A stretch of 55,429 bases of DNA. Source: an uncultured Prevotella sp. Its GTDB lineage: Bacteria > Bacteroidota > Bacteroidia > Bacteroidales > Bacteroidaceae. Positions 46,248 through 54,712 of the stretch are shown piece after piece. Under the pieces are notes generated by a model. The model was given only the letters and a program-made list of their open reading frames with translations. It was not told the origin of the DNA and ran no database searches. Each line of letters begins with the position of its first letter. Positions within the stretch are counted from its first letter, which is position 1. Both the position numbers and the translations under genes were made by a program. Where the stretch lies: positions 1-55,429 of the forward strand of contig CAJOIW010000018.1 in assembly GCA_905234845.1 (NCBI GenBank). The letters are read 5' to 3'.

Positions 46248-48098
46248 TTATCGTCTCGGTTTGCTATAGAGGAGGCGGATGAGGTCGGGGCGGCCTATCT
46301 GCCGGAGGGTGCGCTCAATGGCTGATCGCTGCTGCTGCTGGTACCAGAAGAAGAATTGTCGTTGGGCGAGTTTCTGCTGTTGGGTCTTGGCGGTGTAGAT
46401 GGGGTTGAGTGTAAAGGGATCGAGGCCGGTGTAGTAGGCTTCGGTGCTGATGGTCATGGGGGTTGGGGTGAAGTCTTGCACTTGCTCAAGGTGGAAATTC
46501 AGCCGTTTGGTTTCTGCTGCCAACTCGGCCATGTCGGCAAGTGTACAGCCTGGGTGGCTGCTGATGAAGTAAGGGATAATTTGATAGTTGAGATGTTCTT
46601 CTCGGCAGATACGTTCGAAGAGGCGGCAGAAGGCGTGGAAGAGTTTGAACGATGGCTTACGCATGAAATGGAGCACTTGGTCAGAGGTGTGCTCGGGGGC
46701 AACCTTCAGACGTCCACCGACGTGCCTGGTGATGAGCTCGCGGGTATATTGCTGCGTGGCTCGGTCGATGTCGGGGTTGCCAGTTTTGTGGAGCAGAAGG
46801 TCGTAGCGCACGCCACTGCTAACGATGGATTTCTTGATGCCAGGCAGGTTATCGACGGCATGATAGAGTTCGAGCAGAGGCCGGTGGTCGTTGTCAAGGT
46901 TGGGGCAGACCTTGGGGTGAATGCAGGAGTAACGGCTGCATTTCTCGCAGGCTTTCGAGTTGCGTCCCCGCATGGCATACATATTGGCTGAGGGGCCTCC
47001 AAGGTCGCTGAGGTAGCCTTTGAAATCGGGTAGTTGGGTAATGCGCTTCACTTCGCGCAAGATGCTCTCCTTGCTTCGCGGTGTAACGAACTTGCCCTGA
47101 TGCATGGAGATGGTGCAGAAGGCACATCCACCGAAGCAACCGCGATGAATAGTGACGGAGTGCTTGATCATGTCGTAAGCGGGAATGCGCTTACCCTTGT
47201 ACTTAGGGTGGGGCAGACGGGTGTATGGCAGTTCGTAGACGGCATCAAGCTCTTTGGTGGTCATGGGAGGATAGGGTGGATTGACAACAACCACTTGCTT
47301 TCCCACATGTTGAACAATGTGGGCAGCATACATCTTGTTGGACTCTGCCTCAATGAGCTTGATGTTTTCTGCTTGAGCACGCTTCGAGTGCAAACACTCC
47401 TCATGGCTGTGCAGAATGACGACAGCCTCACCACCTTTCCCGTCAGAGAGGGGAGCAGGAGCGAGGTAGGCGATTTGCGGAATGTCGCTCCAAGTAGTGT
47501 CAGAGTGTTTCTTGCTTAATCGCTCGGCTATGGCGCAGATGGCCTTTTCTCCCATACCGTAGATAAGAGCGTCGGCACCGGAGTCGATGAGGATGGAGGG
47601 GCGGAGTCGGTCTTGCCAGTAGTCGTAGTGGGTAAGCCGTCGCATAGAGGCTTCAATGCCGCCAAGCACGACGGGCACGTCGGGAAAGAGTTGTTTTAGG
47701 ATTTTTGTATAGACGATGGTGGGGTATTCGGGGCGGCAGTCGTGTCGGCCGTCGGGGCTGTAAGCATCTTCGGAGCGCAGTCGTTTGTTGGCGGTGTATT
47801 TATTGACCATCGAGTCCATACAGCCTGGGGCAATGCCGAAGAACAGACGGGGTCGCCCTAGTTTTTTGAAGTCGCGGAAATCGCCGTGCCAGTCGGGTTG
47901 TGGAACGATGGCTACGCGATAGCCCTCAGCCTCAAGCACGCGTCCGATGACAGCGGCTCCGAATGACGGATGGTCAACGTAGGCATCTCCAGAGAAGAGA
48001 ATGATGTCGAGTTCATCCCATCCGCGAAGCTCACATTCTTTTTTTGTTGTGGGCAGGAAATCGGTTAGGCGGGGGTAAGAATGCTCACTCTTGTTCAT
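46248..48098 (-). CDS. YgiQ-family radical SAM protein
   Basis: The radical SAM cluster motif is CFGGCAFCTI (CxxxCxxC, near residue 320), preceded by a B12-binding-like N-terminal region (DELDIILFSGDAYVDHPSFG) and followed by the family segment GPSANMYAMRGRNSKACEKC with further cysteines, which may bind a second cluster. The C-terminal LPGIKKSIVSSGVRYDLLL and FHLEQVQDFTPTPMTIS segments are typical of YgiQ. The biochemical reaction is unknown to me. It overlaps the upstream small gene by 14 bp, so translation is likely coupled. Confidence 0.92.
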   Translation of the reverse strand: MNKSEHSYPRLTDFLPTTKKECELRGWDELDIILFSGDAYVDHPSFGAAVIGRVLEAEGYRVAIVPQPDWHGDFRDFKKLGRPRLFFGIAPGCMDSMVNKYTANKRLRSEDAYSPDGRHDCRPEYPTIVYTKILKQLFPDVPVVLGGIEASMRRLTHYDYWQDRLRPSILIDSGADALIYGMGEKAICAIAERLSKKHSDTTWSDIPQIAYLAPAPLSDGKGGEAVVILHSHEECLHSKRAQAENIKLIEAESNKMYAAHIVQHVGKQVVVVNPPYPPMTTKELDAVYELPYTRLPHPKYKGKRIPAYDMIKHSVTIHRGCFGGCAFCTISMHQGKFVTPRSKESILREVKRITQLPDFKGYLSDLGGPSANMYAMRGRNSKACEKCSRYSCIHPKVCPNLDNDHRPLLELYHAVDNLPGIKKSIVSSGVRYDLLLHKTGNPDIDRATQQYTRELITRHVGGRLKVAPEHTSDQVLHFMRKPSFKLFHAFCRLFERICREEHLNYQIIPYFISSHPGCTLADMAELAAETKRLNFHLEQVQDFTPTPMTISTEAYYTGLDPFTLNPIYTAKTQQQKLAQRQFFFWYQQQQRSAIERTLRQIGRPDLIRLLYSKPRR

Positions 48099-48432
48099 CA
48101 GCCGACTGTTCGGTGTTTTCCTGTGCGGTAAGCTGTGTCGCTGTCTCCTGTTTCCATTTCAGGTAGAGCATGAGCAGTTTGCCAAGGCCAAAGGCTTTCA
48201 TATTGCTGTTGTAGATGACGTCGAGGCAAAGGTCAAGCAGGTCGCGGTCTTTGCCGGCTTCTCCTTCGAGCAATGAGCGCACATTCAGCTTCAGTTTCTC
48301 AAGCACACCTTCTTCTATGATGCCGTTGCTGTCGGTAAGATTGGTGAACAGGGCATAGCGGTCGATGGTCTCGAGGTGGCGTTCAGTGATTTCGATGCTA
48401 CGTGTGCCTGAAGGGTTGGTTTGTATCTTCAT
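48085..48432 (-). CDS. Conserved small protein upstream of ygiQ
   Basis: The 115-residue product is soluble and mostly helical, with RSIEITERHLETIDRYALFT, then KLKLNVRSLLEGEAGKDRDL, LGKLLMLYLKWKQE and a Gln/Glu-rich tail. I do not recognise the family. Its stop codon overlaps the ygiQ start by 14 bp, so the two are cotranscribed and probably translationally coupled; a link to YgiQ function is inference. Confidence 0.6.
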   Translation of the reverse strand: MKIQTNPSGTRSIEITERHLETIDRYALFTNLTDSNGIIEEGVLEKLKLNVRSLLEGEAGKDRDLLDLCLDVIYNSNMKAFGLGKLLMLYLKWKQETATQLTAQENTEQSADEQE

Positions 48433-48498
48433 AATGAAATGTTAAAATGTTGGAATGTTGAGCACTATTGTCGTTTAACTTCTTAATTTCCGAAATGT

Positions 48499-51084
48499 TT
48501 ACAAGTTGATGAATTGGAGAATTGCCGCCATGATTTTCAACCGTTTGTCGCGTTCTCTGATGCATTCGAAGGGAAATCCCATAGTGAAGCATCTATAATC
48601 TGTTCCCGGATAGGCGATGGCTGCGGCGGTTCCATTGCCGTAAAGCATAGCTGGGAATGCGGTTCCGTCGGTGGTTGTGAGCACATCGGCGGTGGTGACG
48701 GCATAGTGTCGACTGTTGAGCTGATTGTAGATGCTAAGTGACGTACCCATGCCTGTAATCTCACCTGACTGTTCCGTTCGATACGTTGCGGAAAGGCTTG
48801 TCTTTAGAGTGCTTTGCAAGAAAGCCTTGTCGGTAGGTGTGGTGGCATCGGAGGCAATGTAGGCACCACTGACGAAGAGTCTTCCATGATTGCGTGTGAA
48901 GGTGGCCAGCCTGTTCTGCATGGTTATTGAGAAGGTTTTGTAGGGAACGAGTGAATGGCCGTCGTTCCGTTCCAATCCCAGCAACAGGTCGATGCAGGCA
49001 ATTCCTTTAGTGCTGACGGAGCCTTGTTCGAAGGCGTGGCTCGAACAACTGACAATGTTGTAAAGATGTGTGGCGGCAATGGCATCGGCATGGGTGGTGA
49101 TATAATTGAAGTCGTTGCCGGCAATGAATTGTCCGCATAGCTCTCTTCCGCTGTAACCTAACCCTTCTGGGCTTTCTATGCCTATCTTCGAGGTGTCGAA
49201 GTTTTGTTGCCGGCCACTCCATCCTGCGGTAAGCCCGTAGGTGATGCCTGGGTCGTCGTTCATGTCAAAGCCTTGTTGGATATTGTTGTCGATGACAGCA
49301 GGCGATGAGAGCCGATGAAAGCCGTTGACGATGAGCACGGTTTTTCTTGCGTCGGGTTGTGAGTAAGCCGACAACGTTTCTGTGGGAAAGCTTTCTCCGC
49401 CATCGTTTACAGCTGTCACTCGGAAGTTGTAAATGGTTTCCGGCTCAATCTTCAGGGTTATGGAATTGGATTTCACGCGTGTGCCGTTGTCGAATCCTCC
49501 TGTGCCGGTGGCGGTATAGACGTTGTAGGCGGTGGGTTGGGCGGTTGGCTCCTGTGGGTCGCTCACGGCTTCCCACGATAGTCTGACCTTGTTGTTACCC
49601 ACAAGTTGCACGGCAAAATTGTCGGGAGCCAGTGGCTGTACTACATAGCTGCTACCATGTTGGTTGGCCACAAACCGCAGAATGGTTTTGTAGATGGAAC
49701 GTGCAAGGGTGAACTTAAAATTCGGGTCTTGCCCCATCTTCATGTCGGGGAAACTCTGATGGGAGAGTATCTCAAGAATAGACGACGGCACTTCCGGCAC
49801 ACGTGTCTCACCATAGTTTTTATCCCATGTTGCGCGTTTTATCCATGCTCCGTATTTAACCGTGAGGTCATTGTAAACCCCGTCAAGGAGCATTTCGGCA
49901 AAGCGTTTTGATGCTTGTCGGGAAAGGCCGCTGCCAAAGACACCGTTGTTGAAGTCGGTGGTGCAGATAGAGAGTGTGCCGATTTTCGATTGTAGGTCTT
50001 TTCTGAATCCCGCGTCGCTGTGAATGGCCAAGTTCAGCTCAATGGGCACACGCTTCCCTTCGGTGCTTGGCACATAGGCGGAGCCTCCAGCCAGCCAGTT
50101 GGTCATCACGGGTCGTGTGATGATGTCATCGCCATAATCGTCTTTGCGTGAGCCGTAGACGCTTGTCGGTGCCCCTGCCCATTGCGCATAATAGCGGGCA
50201 GCCTCCAGACAACGGGGTAGTCCGCTTATAGTTCCGCCTCGGGTGATGTTTCCCATGCCGCCTCCAAAGCGTACGGCATCGGTCGTGACCATACCTTTTT
50301 GCTTTGACGTATTGGTTACCACGACACGGTTGTAGGCATTGCAGCCCTTGTCGAAATCGAAGGTGCCCAGATAAACCCATGTGGAGCCTCCCATCTGCTG
50401 GTTCACCTTGAAGGTGGTTTGCTCGCCTTTGTGGTAGACAATGTATTCGGCGTCGGAGATGCTGTTCGCCATTGTCTGGTAGCTGACGTAGACGGCATAT
50501 CGTCCTTCCTCGCTGATGTTAGGCTGATAAGATACGGTTGACGGGTATTTCCCTTTAGCGGTTTTGCTCATGCGGGCCGTACCGGCTTCAAACGGGTTCT
50601 CACCATGACGGTAGCTTCCCTGATGACGAGCAAATCCCTTTTGTGTGGTTGTGGTCCATGCGTTTTTTACAACGCTCTCCCGATAAAAGGCAGCCCGATT
50701 GGCATCATCGTTGTCGATGATGATTTCTTCTTTTTGCCAGTCGCGCTCACGTGGTGTGAACACCACTGCGCCGGCATTCTCGAGCATCGGAATGAGATAG
50801 GGAACGACGATGGTTTGCGTGTAAAGGTCCTCGGTGGTGCAGAAAAGATAGGGTCGCTGCCATTCCCACTGGCCTTTCTTCTCATCGTAATAGCGTCCGT
50901 GGCTTGCCCATACGGAGAGGTGGCGATTGTAGAGTCCGCGCGAGATTTTATTGGGGCTTGATACGTTCTTCACCCACGGATTGCCCTTGTAGTCAATGTT
51001 TCCCCAGTTACTTTTCTGCGCGAAGACTGGGGTCATGGTCATTATTGCGCAAAAGATTGTAAGTAGTCGCCTGATCATCTTCAT
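48499..51084 (-). CDS. Large secreted amidase/golvesin/FN3 protein (Bacteroides xanthan-lyase type)
   Basis: The 861-residue product has a signal peptide (MKMIRRLLTIFCAIMTMTPV then FAQ). An N-acetylmuramoyl-amidase-like region appears split: HLSVWASHGRYYDE and ENAGAVVFTPRERD near residues 55-115, then ELNLAIHSDAGF and YKTILRFVANQ later. Between them a golvesin-type carbohydrate-binding insertion (EEGRYAVYVSYQTM, then WVYLGTFDFDKG) is seen. A fibronectin type III domain follows (VRLSWEAVSDPQEPTAQPTA), and a C-terminal catalytic-like domain begins TVLIVNGFHR. Proteins of this plan are often annotated as xanthan lyase in Bacteroidales, without proof. It starts 3 bp after the acyltransferase stop. 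Confidence 0.72.
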   Translation of the reverse strand: MKMIRRLLTIFCAIMTMTPVFAQKSNWGNIDYKGNPWVKNVSSPNKISRGLYNRHLSVWASHGRYYDEKKGQWEWQRPYLFCTTEDLYTQTIVVPYLIPMLENAGAVVFTPRERDWQKEEIIIDNDDANRAAFYRESVVKNAWTTTTQKGFARHQGSYRHGENPFEAGTARMSKTAKGKYPSTVSYQPNISEEGRYAVYVSYQTMANSISDAEYIVYHKGEQTTFKVNQQMGGSTWVYLGTFDFDKGCNAYNRVVVTNTSKQKGMVTTDAVRFGGGMGNITRGGTISGLPRCLEAARYYAQWAGAPTSVYGSRKDDYGDDIITRPVMTNWLAGGSAYVPSTEGKRVPIELNLAIHSDAGFRKDLQSKIGTLSICTTDFNNGVFGSGLSRQASKRFAEMLLDGVYNDLTVKYGAWIKRATWDKNYGETRVPEVPSSILEILSHQSFPDMKMGQDPNFKFTLARSIYKTILRFVANQHGSSYVVQPLAPDNFAVQLVGNNKVRLSWEAVSDPQEPTAQPTAYNVYTATGTGGFDNGTRVKSNSITLKIEPETIYNFRVTAVNDGGESFPTETLSAYSQPDARKTVLIVNGFHRLSSPAVIDNNIQQGFDMNDDPGITYGLTAGWSGRQQNFDTSKIGIESPEGLGYSGRELCGQFIAGNDFNYITTHADAIAATHLYNIVSCSSHAFEQGSVSTKGIACIDLLLGLERNDGHSLVPYKTFSITMQNRLATFTRNHGRLFVSGAYIASDATTPTDKAFLQSTLKTSLSATYRTEQSGEITGMGTSLSIYNQLNSRHYAVTTADVLTTTDGTAFPAMLYGNGTAAAIAYPGTDYRCFTMGFPFECIRERDKRLKIMAAILQFINL

Positions 51085-51087
51085 TCT

Positions 51088-51654
51088 TCACTCTCCACTT
51101 TCCTCTTCTCCTATGGAGAAATTCTCGGGATACTTGCCTTTGAAGTCTTTATAATATTGCTTTACCATGTGCATCTCCTCCTCAATGTTGCCTGTCGGGA
51201 CGAAGCTCATGGTACATTGTATGCGTTTTTTCTGATAGTCAACCCCATACAATAAGACAGGTATTTGAGCTTTTTGCGCGATAAAATAGAATCCTTTCTT
51301 CCATTCCGTGTTGAGCGACCTGGTTCCCTCTGGGGTGATGCAAAGGCGGAAGGTGTCTTGCTCGAGGGCTGTCTTGGCAAGGTTGTCGGTGAGGCTTGTC
51401 TTCTTGTCGCGCCAAACGGGAATACCTCCCAGACGCTTGAACAAGCCTCCGAGCGGCCAGAAAAACCATTCCTTTTTCATCAGGAAATTGTTTTTCATTC
51501 CTTCCGCGCCACTGTATAGCTGGCCGATGATAAAGTCCCAGTTACTCGTGTGTGGCGCCAGGCAGAAGATACAACGTTTAGGGATGTCTACGGTGACGTC
51601 GGCTGTCCATCTCATTCGCTTGTACAGCATCCACCGGCAGAAGTTCTTCCACAT
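51088..51654 (-). CDS. Lysophospholipid acyltransferase-like protein (PlsC family)
   Basis: The acyltransferase motifs are present in atypical form: motif I APHTSNWDF (HxxxxD), a FGG-like stretch GGLFKRLGGIPV (motif II) and PEGTRSL (motif III). These enzymes acylate lysophosphatidate or related lipids at the inner membrane. At 188 residues it is short compared with PlsC (about 240), so it is likely one of the compact Bacteroidetes members with an unknown acceptor. It lies between a 90-residue protein (6 bp upstream) and the golvesin-domain gene (3 bp downstream) in one operon. Confidence 0.82.
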   Translation of the reverse strand: MWKNFCRWMLYKRMRWTADVTVDIPKRCIFCLAPHTSNWDFIIGQLYSGAEGMKNNFLMKKEWFFWPLGGLFKRLGGIPVWRDKKTSLTDNLAKTALEQDTFRLCITPEGTRSLNTEWKKGFYFIAQKAQIPVLLYGVDYQKKRIQCTMSFVPTGNIEEEMHMVKQYYKDFKGKYPENFSIGEEESGE

Positions 51655-51660
51655 GATGTT

Positions 51661-51933
51661 TTAGTTGATGTTTAGGATTTGGTCGATGATTTCCGACGCC
51701 TGTGTGTTGAATTGAGTGATGAGGTGTTTGTAATAGTCCTTCTGCGGCATACCTGGCTCGGGGTGGGAGATGCGCATGACATAATCGTTGCGAATCTTCA
51801 GCACGGCAGTGATAATTGCCTCCACGTTTTCGAAGTCCTGTTTGCCGGCATAGAGATTGGTGGCGATGGCTTCGGAAATCAGTTCACTGCACACATTGTT
51901 AATGGTGCTTTTCAGTTCTTTTTTGTTTGCCAT
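51661..51933 (-). CDS. Small helical protein of unknown function
   Basis: The 90-residue product is all-helical (NNVCSELISEAIATNLYAGK, then AIITAVLKIRNDYVMRI, then HLITQFNTQASEIIDQILNI) with no signal peptide. I think this pattern is widespread in Bacteroidales but cannot name a function. It is first in the operon with the acyltransferase and golvesin-domain genes, 6 bp before the former, with a promoter at 51961. Confidence 0.7.
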   Translation of the reverse strand: MANKKELKSTINNVCSELISEAIATNLYAGKQDFENVEAIITAVLKIRNDYVMRISHPEPGMPQKDYYKHLITQFNTQASEIIDQILNIN

Positions 51934-51960
51934 GATAGTTATGAGTTAATAAAACGTTTT

Positions 51961-51968
51961 CAAAGGTA
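51961..51968 (-). promoter_or_regulatory. Promoter -7 box for the small helical protein operon
   Basis: The reverse strand reads TACCTTTG, 28 bp from the ATG at 51933. Confidence 0.6.
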
Positions 51969-52062
51969 ATGCAAATCGAATGAAAAACCAAATAATTTCT
52001 AAAAAAAATGATATATTTTCCGATTTCTTATATTTTCGCTTTCATTTTTCGCAAAAAAAGAG

Positions 52063-52070
52063 TACCTTTG
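52063..52070 (+). promoter_or_regulatory. Promoter -7 box for PPi-PFK
   Basis: TACCTTTG followed by GCAGGG, 44 bp before the ATG at 52114. Confidence 0.65.
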
Positions 52071-52113
52071 CAGGGTTAAAACGTTTTGAACACATACATT
52101 AAACATATCGAAT

Positions 52114-53754
52114 ATGGAAATCAGCAGATTACAAAAAGAAAGGGCTGCTTATCAGCCTAAGTTGCCAACAGCCTTGAAGGGTGCGGTAAAGGTGAAGGAG
52201 GGTGCTCCCACACAGAGTGTAGACAATCAAGATGACATCAAGCGGTTGTTCCCCAACACCTACGGAATGCCGCTGGTAGAGTTCGTTGAGGGCGACCAGC
52301 CTGTGGCAAAGGCTCTTAACGTGGGCATTATCCTCAGTGGCGGTCAGGCTCCTGGCGGTCATAACGTGATTAGCGGCCTCTTTGATGCCGTGAAGAAGCT
52401 CAATCCGCAGAACCGTCTCTACGGTTTCCTGATGGGTCCTGGTGGTCTGGTCGACCATGACTATGTGGAGATTACCGCCGAGTTTGTTGATGAGTATCGC
52501 AATACGGGCGGCTTCGACATGATCGGCTCCGGCCGTACCAAACTGGAGGAGGTAGACCAGTTTGAGAAGGGTTTGGCTATTCTTCGCCAGCTCGACATTA
52601 AGGCGCTTGTCATCATCGGTGGCGACGACTCGAATACCAATGCCTGCGTCTTGGCCGAGTACTATGCCGCTAAGAACTACGGTGTGCAGGTCATCGGCTG
52701 CCCGAAGACTATCGACGGCGACCTGAAGAACGACCAGATTGAGACCAGTTTCGGTTTCGACACCGCCTGCAAGACCTATTCCGAGCTTATCGGCAACATC
52801 GAGCGCGACTGTAACTCTGCTCGCAAATACTGGCATTTCATCAAGCTGATGGGTCGATCGGCCAGCCATATCGCCTTGGAGTGCGCCCTTCAGTGCCAGC
52901 CGAACATTTGCCTCGTCTCTGAGGAGGTGGAGCAGAAAGACCTTACGCTCAACCAGATTGTTGAGCAAATCGCAGGTGCGGTAGCCCAGCGTGCAGCCGA
53001 CGGCAACAACTTCGGTGTGGTACTCATTCCCGAGGGACTCATCGAGTTCATCCCCGCCATCGGCCGTCTCATTCAGGAACTCAACGACCTGCTCGCCGCT
53101 CATGGCAACGACTATCGCGACCTTGACAAGCAGGCTCAGTGCGAGTACATCCTTGCTCATCTCAGCGAGGCCAACCGTGCCACGTTCGAGACCCTTCCCG
53201 AGGGTGTGGCCCGTCAGCTCTCGCTCGACCGCGACCCGCATGGAAACGTTCAGGTGTCGCTCATCGAAACCGAGAAGCTTATCTCCGAGATGGTTGGTGC
53301 CAAGCTGGCCGAGTGGAAGAAAGAGGGCAAGTATGTGGGCAAGTTCGCTCCCCAGCACCATTTCTTCGGTTACGAGGGACGTTGTGCCGCCCCGTCGAAC
53401 TTCGACGCCGACTACTGCTATGCGCTCGGTACCAGTGCCGCTCAGCTGATTGCGGCTGGGAAGACTGGTTACATGGCCATCGTGAAGAACACCACGGCTC
53501 CCACCGATGAGTGGAAGGCTGGTGGTGTGCCCATCACTATGATGATGAACATGGAGCGTCGCAACGGTAAGATGAAGCCCGTTATCCGCAAGGCGCTCGT
53601 AGAGCTCGATGGCAAGCCGTTCAAGGCATTTGCGGCCAAGCGCGACGAGTGGGCAAAGAACACCTGCTACGTCTATCCTGGTCCTATCCAGTATTGGGGA
53701 CCTGCCGATGTCTGCGACCAGCCCACGAAGACCCTTGCCTTGGAGCACGAGTAA
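52114..53754 (+). CDS. pfp: Diphosphate--fructose-6-phosphate 1-phosphotransferase (PPi-PFK)
   Basis: This enzyme phosphorylates fructose 6-phosphate with pyrophosphate, reversibly, in place of ATP-PFK. The PPi signature is GGDDSNTNA (169-177), where the second Asp blocks ATP, and [12 protein letters not shown] (196-207) is the active-site loop with the PPi-favouring lysine. [14 protein letters not shown] (75-88) and the [14 protein letters not shown] substrate segment are typical. At 546 residues it is the long PFP type common in Bacteroidetes and plants. The GC content and codon bias are high and regular, as expected for a strongly expressed glycolytic gene. Confidence 0.94.
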   Translation: MEISRLQKERAAYQPKLPTALKGAVKVKEGAPTQSVDNQDDIKRLFPNTYGMPLVEFVEGDQPVAKALNVGIILSGGQAPGGHNVISGLFDAVKKLNPQNRLYGFLMGPGGLVDHDYVEITAEFVDEYRNTGGFDMIGSGRTKLEEVDQFEKGLAILRQLDIKALVIIGGDDSNTNACVLAEYYAAKNYGVQVIGCPKTIDGDLKNDQIETSFGFDTACKTYSELIGNIERDCNSARKYWHFIKLMGRSASHIALECALQCQPNICLVSEEVEQKDLTLNQIVEQIAGAVAQRAADGNNFGVVLIPEGLIEFIPAIGRLIQELNDLLAAHGNDYRDLDKQAQCEYILAHLSEANRATFETLPEGVARQLSLDRDPHGNVQVSLIETEKLISEMVGAKLAEWKKEGKYVGKFAPQHHFFGYEGRCAAPSNFDADYCYALGTSAAQLIAAGKTGYMAIVKNTTAPTDEWKAGGVPITMMMNMERRNGKMKPVIRKALVELDGKPFKAFAAKRDEWAKNTCYVYPGPIQYWGPADVCDQPTKTLALEHE

Positions 53755-53787
53755 AAGGAGAATAGTGATAAAAGATAAGAGAAAAGA

Positions 53788-54600
53788 GTGGTTAGGAGAG
53801 TAGCAAAGAATTCTCGCAAGAAGAAAGCCACCTCAAAAAAAAGGAAAGCCTGGCTGATAGGCGGCACGCTGATGCTGTGTGTCTATCTCTGGGCTTTCTA
53901 CTATTTCTTTGTCGGTCCTACCGGTTTCCGCTGGCGTGCGCTCTTTGGCGACCCCGAATATCCTGCGGGCTATGAGATTCACGGTATCGATATCTCCCAC
54001 TATCAGGGCGACATCAACTGGGACAAGCTGCGTAACGGCATGATAGCGGGCTGTCCCCTGCGCTTCATCATGATCAAGGCGACAGAGGGCTCCACGCGTC
54101 TCGACCCGAAATTCAAGTCGAACTTCTATCAGGCGCGCGAGTACGGCTACATCCGTGGTGCCTATCATTTCTGGAGCAACAAGTCGTCGGCGCGCGATCA
54201 GGCCTATTGGTTTTTGAAGCACGCGAAGCTCGAGAAGGGCGACCTGCCCCCCGTGCTCGATATTGAGAACATGCCCGAGGACCGCAGCATAGAGGATTTC
54301 CAGCGCGATGTGCTCACATGGCTTCACATCGTTGAGGACAAGTATCATGTGAAGCCCATCCTTTATACCTATTATAAATTTAAGCAGCAGTATCTCAATG
54401 CTCCCGTTTTCGACGACTATCCCTACTGGATAGCCCACTATTATGTTAACAAGATTCAGTATGAGGGGCCTTGGAAGTTCTGGCAGCACACTGATGTCGG
54501 CCGCTTGCCGGGTATAAAGGGGTATGTCGACTTCAATGTCTACAACGGCTCGTTCTATGATTTGCGGCAACTCACCATTCCGCGCATCTATGGGGAATGA
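53788..54600 (+). CDS. Membrane-anchored GH25 lysozyme-like protein
   Basis: A basic N-terminus (residues 1-21, many Lys and Arg) and one membrane helix (22-43) anchor a periplasmic GH25 domain. Catalytic-site residues fit the muramidase family: D68 in HGIDISHYQG, and D158 and E160 in PPVLDIENM, with IKATEGSTRLDPKFKSNF and RGAYHFW as family signatures. It would cleave the beta-1,4 bond of peptidoglycan. The start is a GTG at 53788; no ATG precedes the basic region. The gap to the PPi-PFK stop is 33 bp. Confidence 0.88.
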   Translation: MVRRVAKNSRKKKATSKKRKAWLIGGTLMLCVYLWAFYYFFVGPTGFRWRALFGDPEYPAGYEIHGIDISHYQGDINWDKLRNGMIAGCPLRFIMIKATEGSTRLDPKFKSNFYQAREYGYIRGAYHFWSNKSSARDQAYWFLKHAKLEKGDLPPVLDIENMPEDRSIEDFQRDVLTWLHIVEDKYHVKPILYTYYKFKQQYLNAPVFDDYPYWIAHYYVNKIQYEGPWKFWQHTDVGRLPGIKGYVDFNVYNGSFYDLRQLTIPRIYGE

Positions 54601-54623
54601 CGGTGATTTGTTCCTATTGGTAT

Positions 54624-54698
54624 AGATTTTTCTAGTTTTTCTAGTTTTTCTAGATTTTCTAGATTTTCTAGATTCTCTAGCTAGTCTAGAGTTTCTAG
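54624..54698. repeat. 9-bp tandem array built on CTAG
   Basis: CTAG occurs at 54632, 54641, 54650, 54659, 54668, 54677, 54686 and 54695, exactly 9 bp apart, with one extra at 54681. Units are TTTTTCTAG, then TTTTCTAGA variants. It lies between convergent genes; the 112-bp gap holds nothing else. Confidence 0.93.
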
Positions 54699-54712
54699 AA
54701 TATTTCGGGTGG

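Noticed and set aside
52129..53748. 539-codon leftward frame opposite PPi-PFK
   Set aside because: It mirrors the sense gene almost exactly. Strong codon bias of the highly expressed sense gene suppresses antisense stops, and the translation has no recognisable family.
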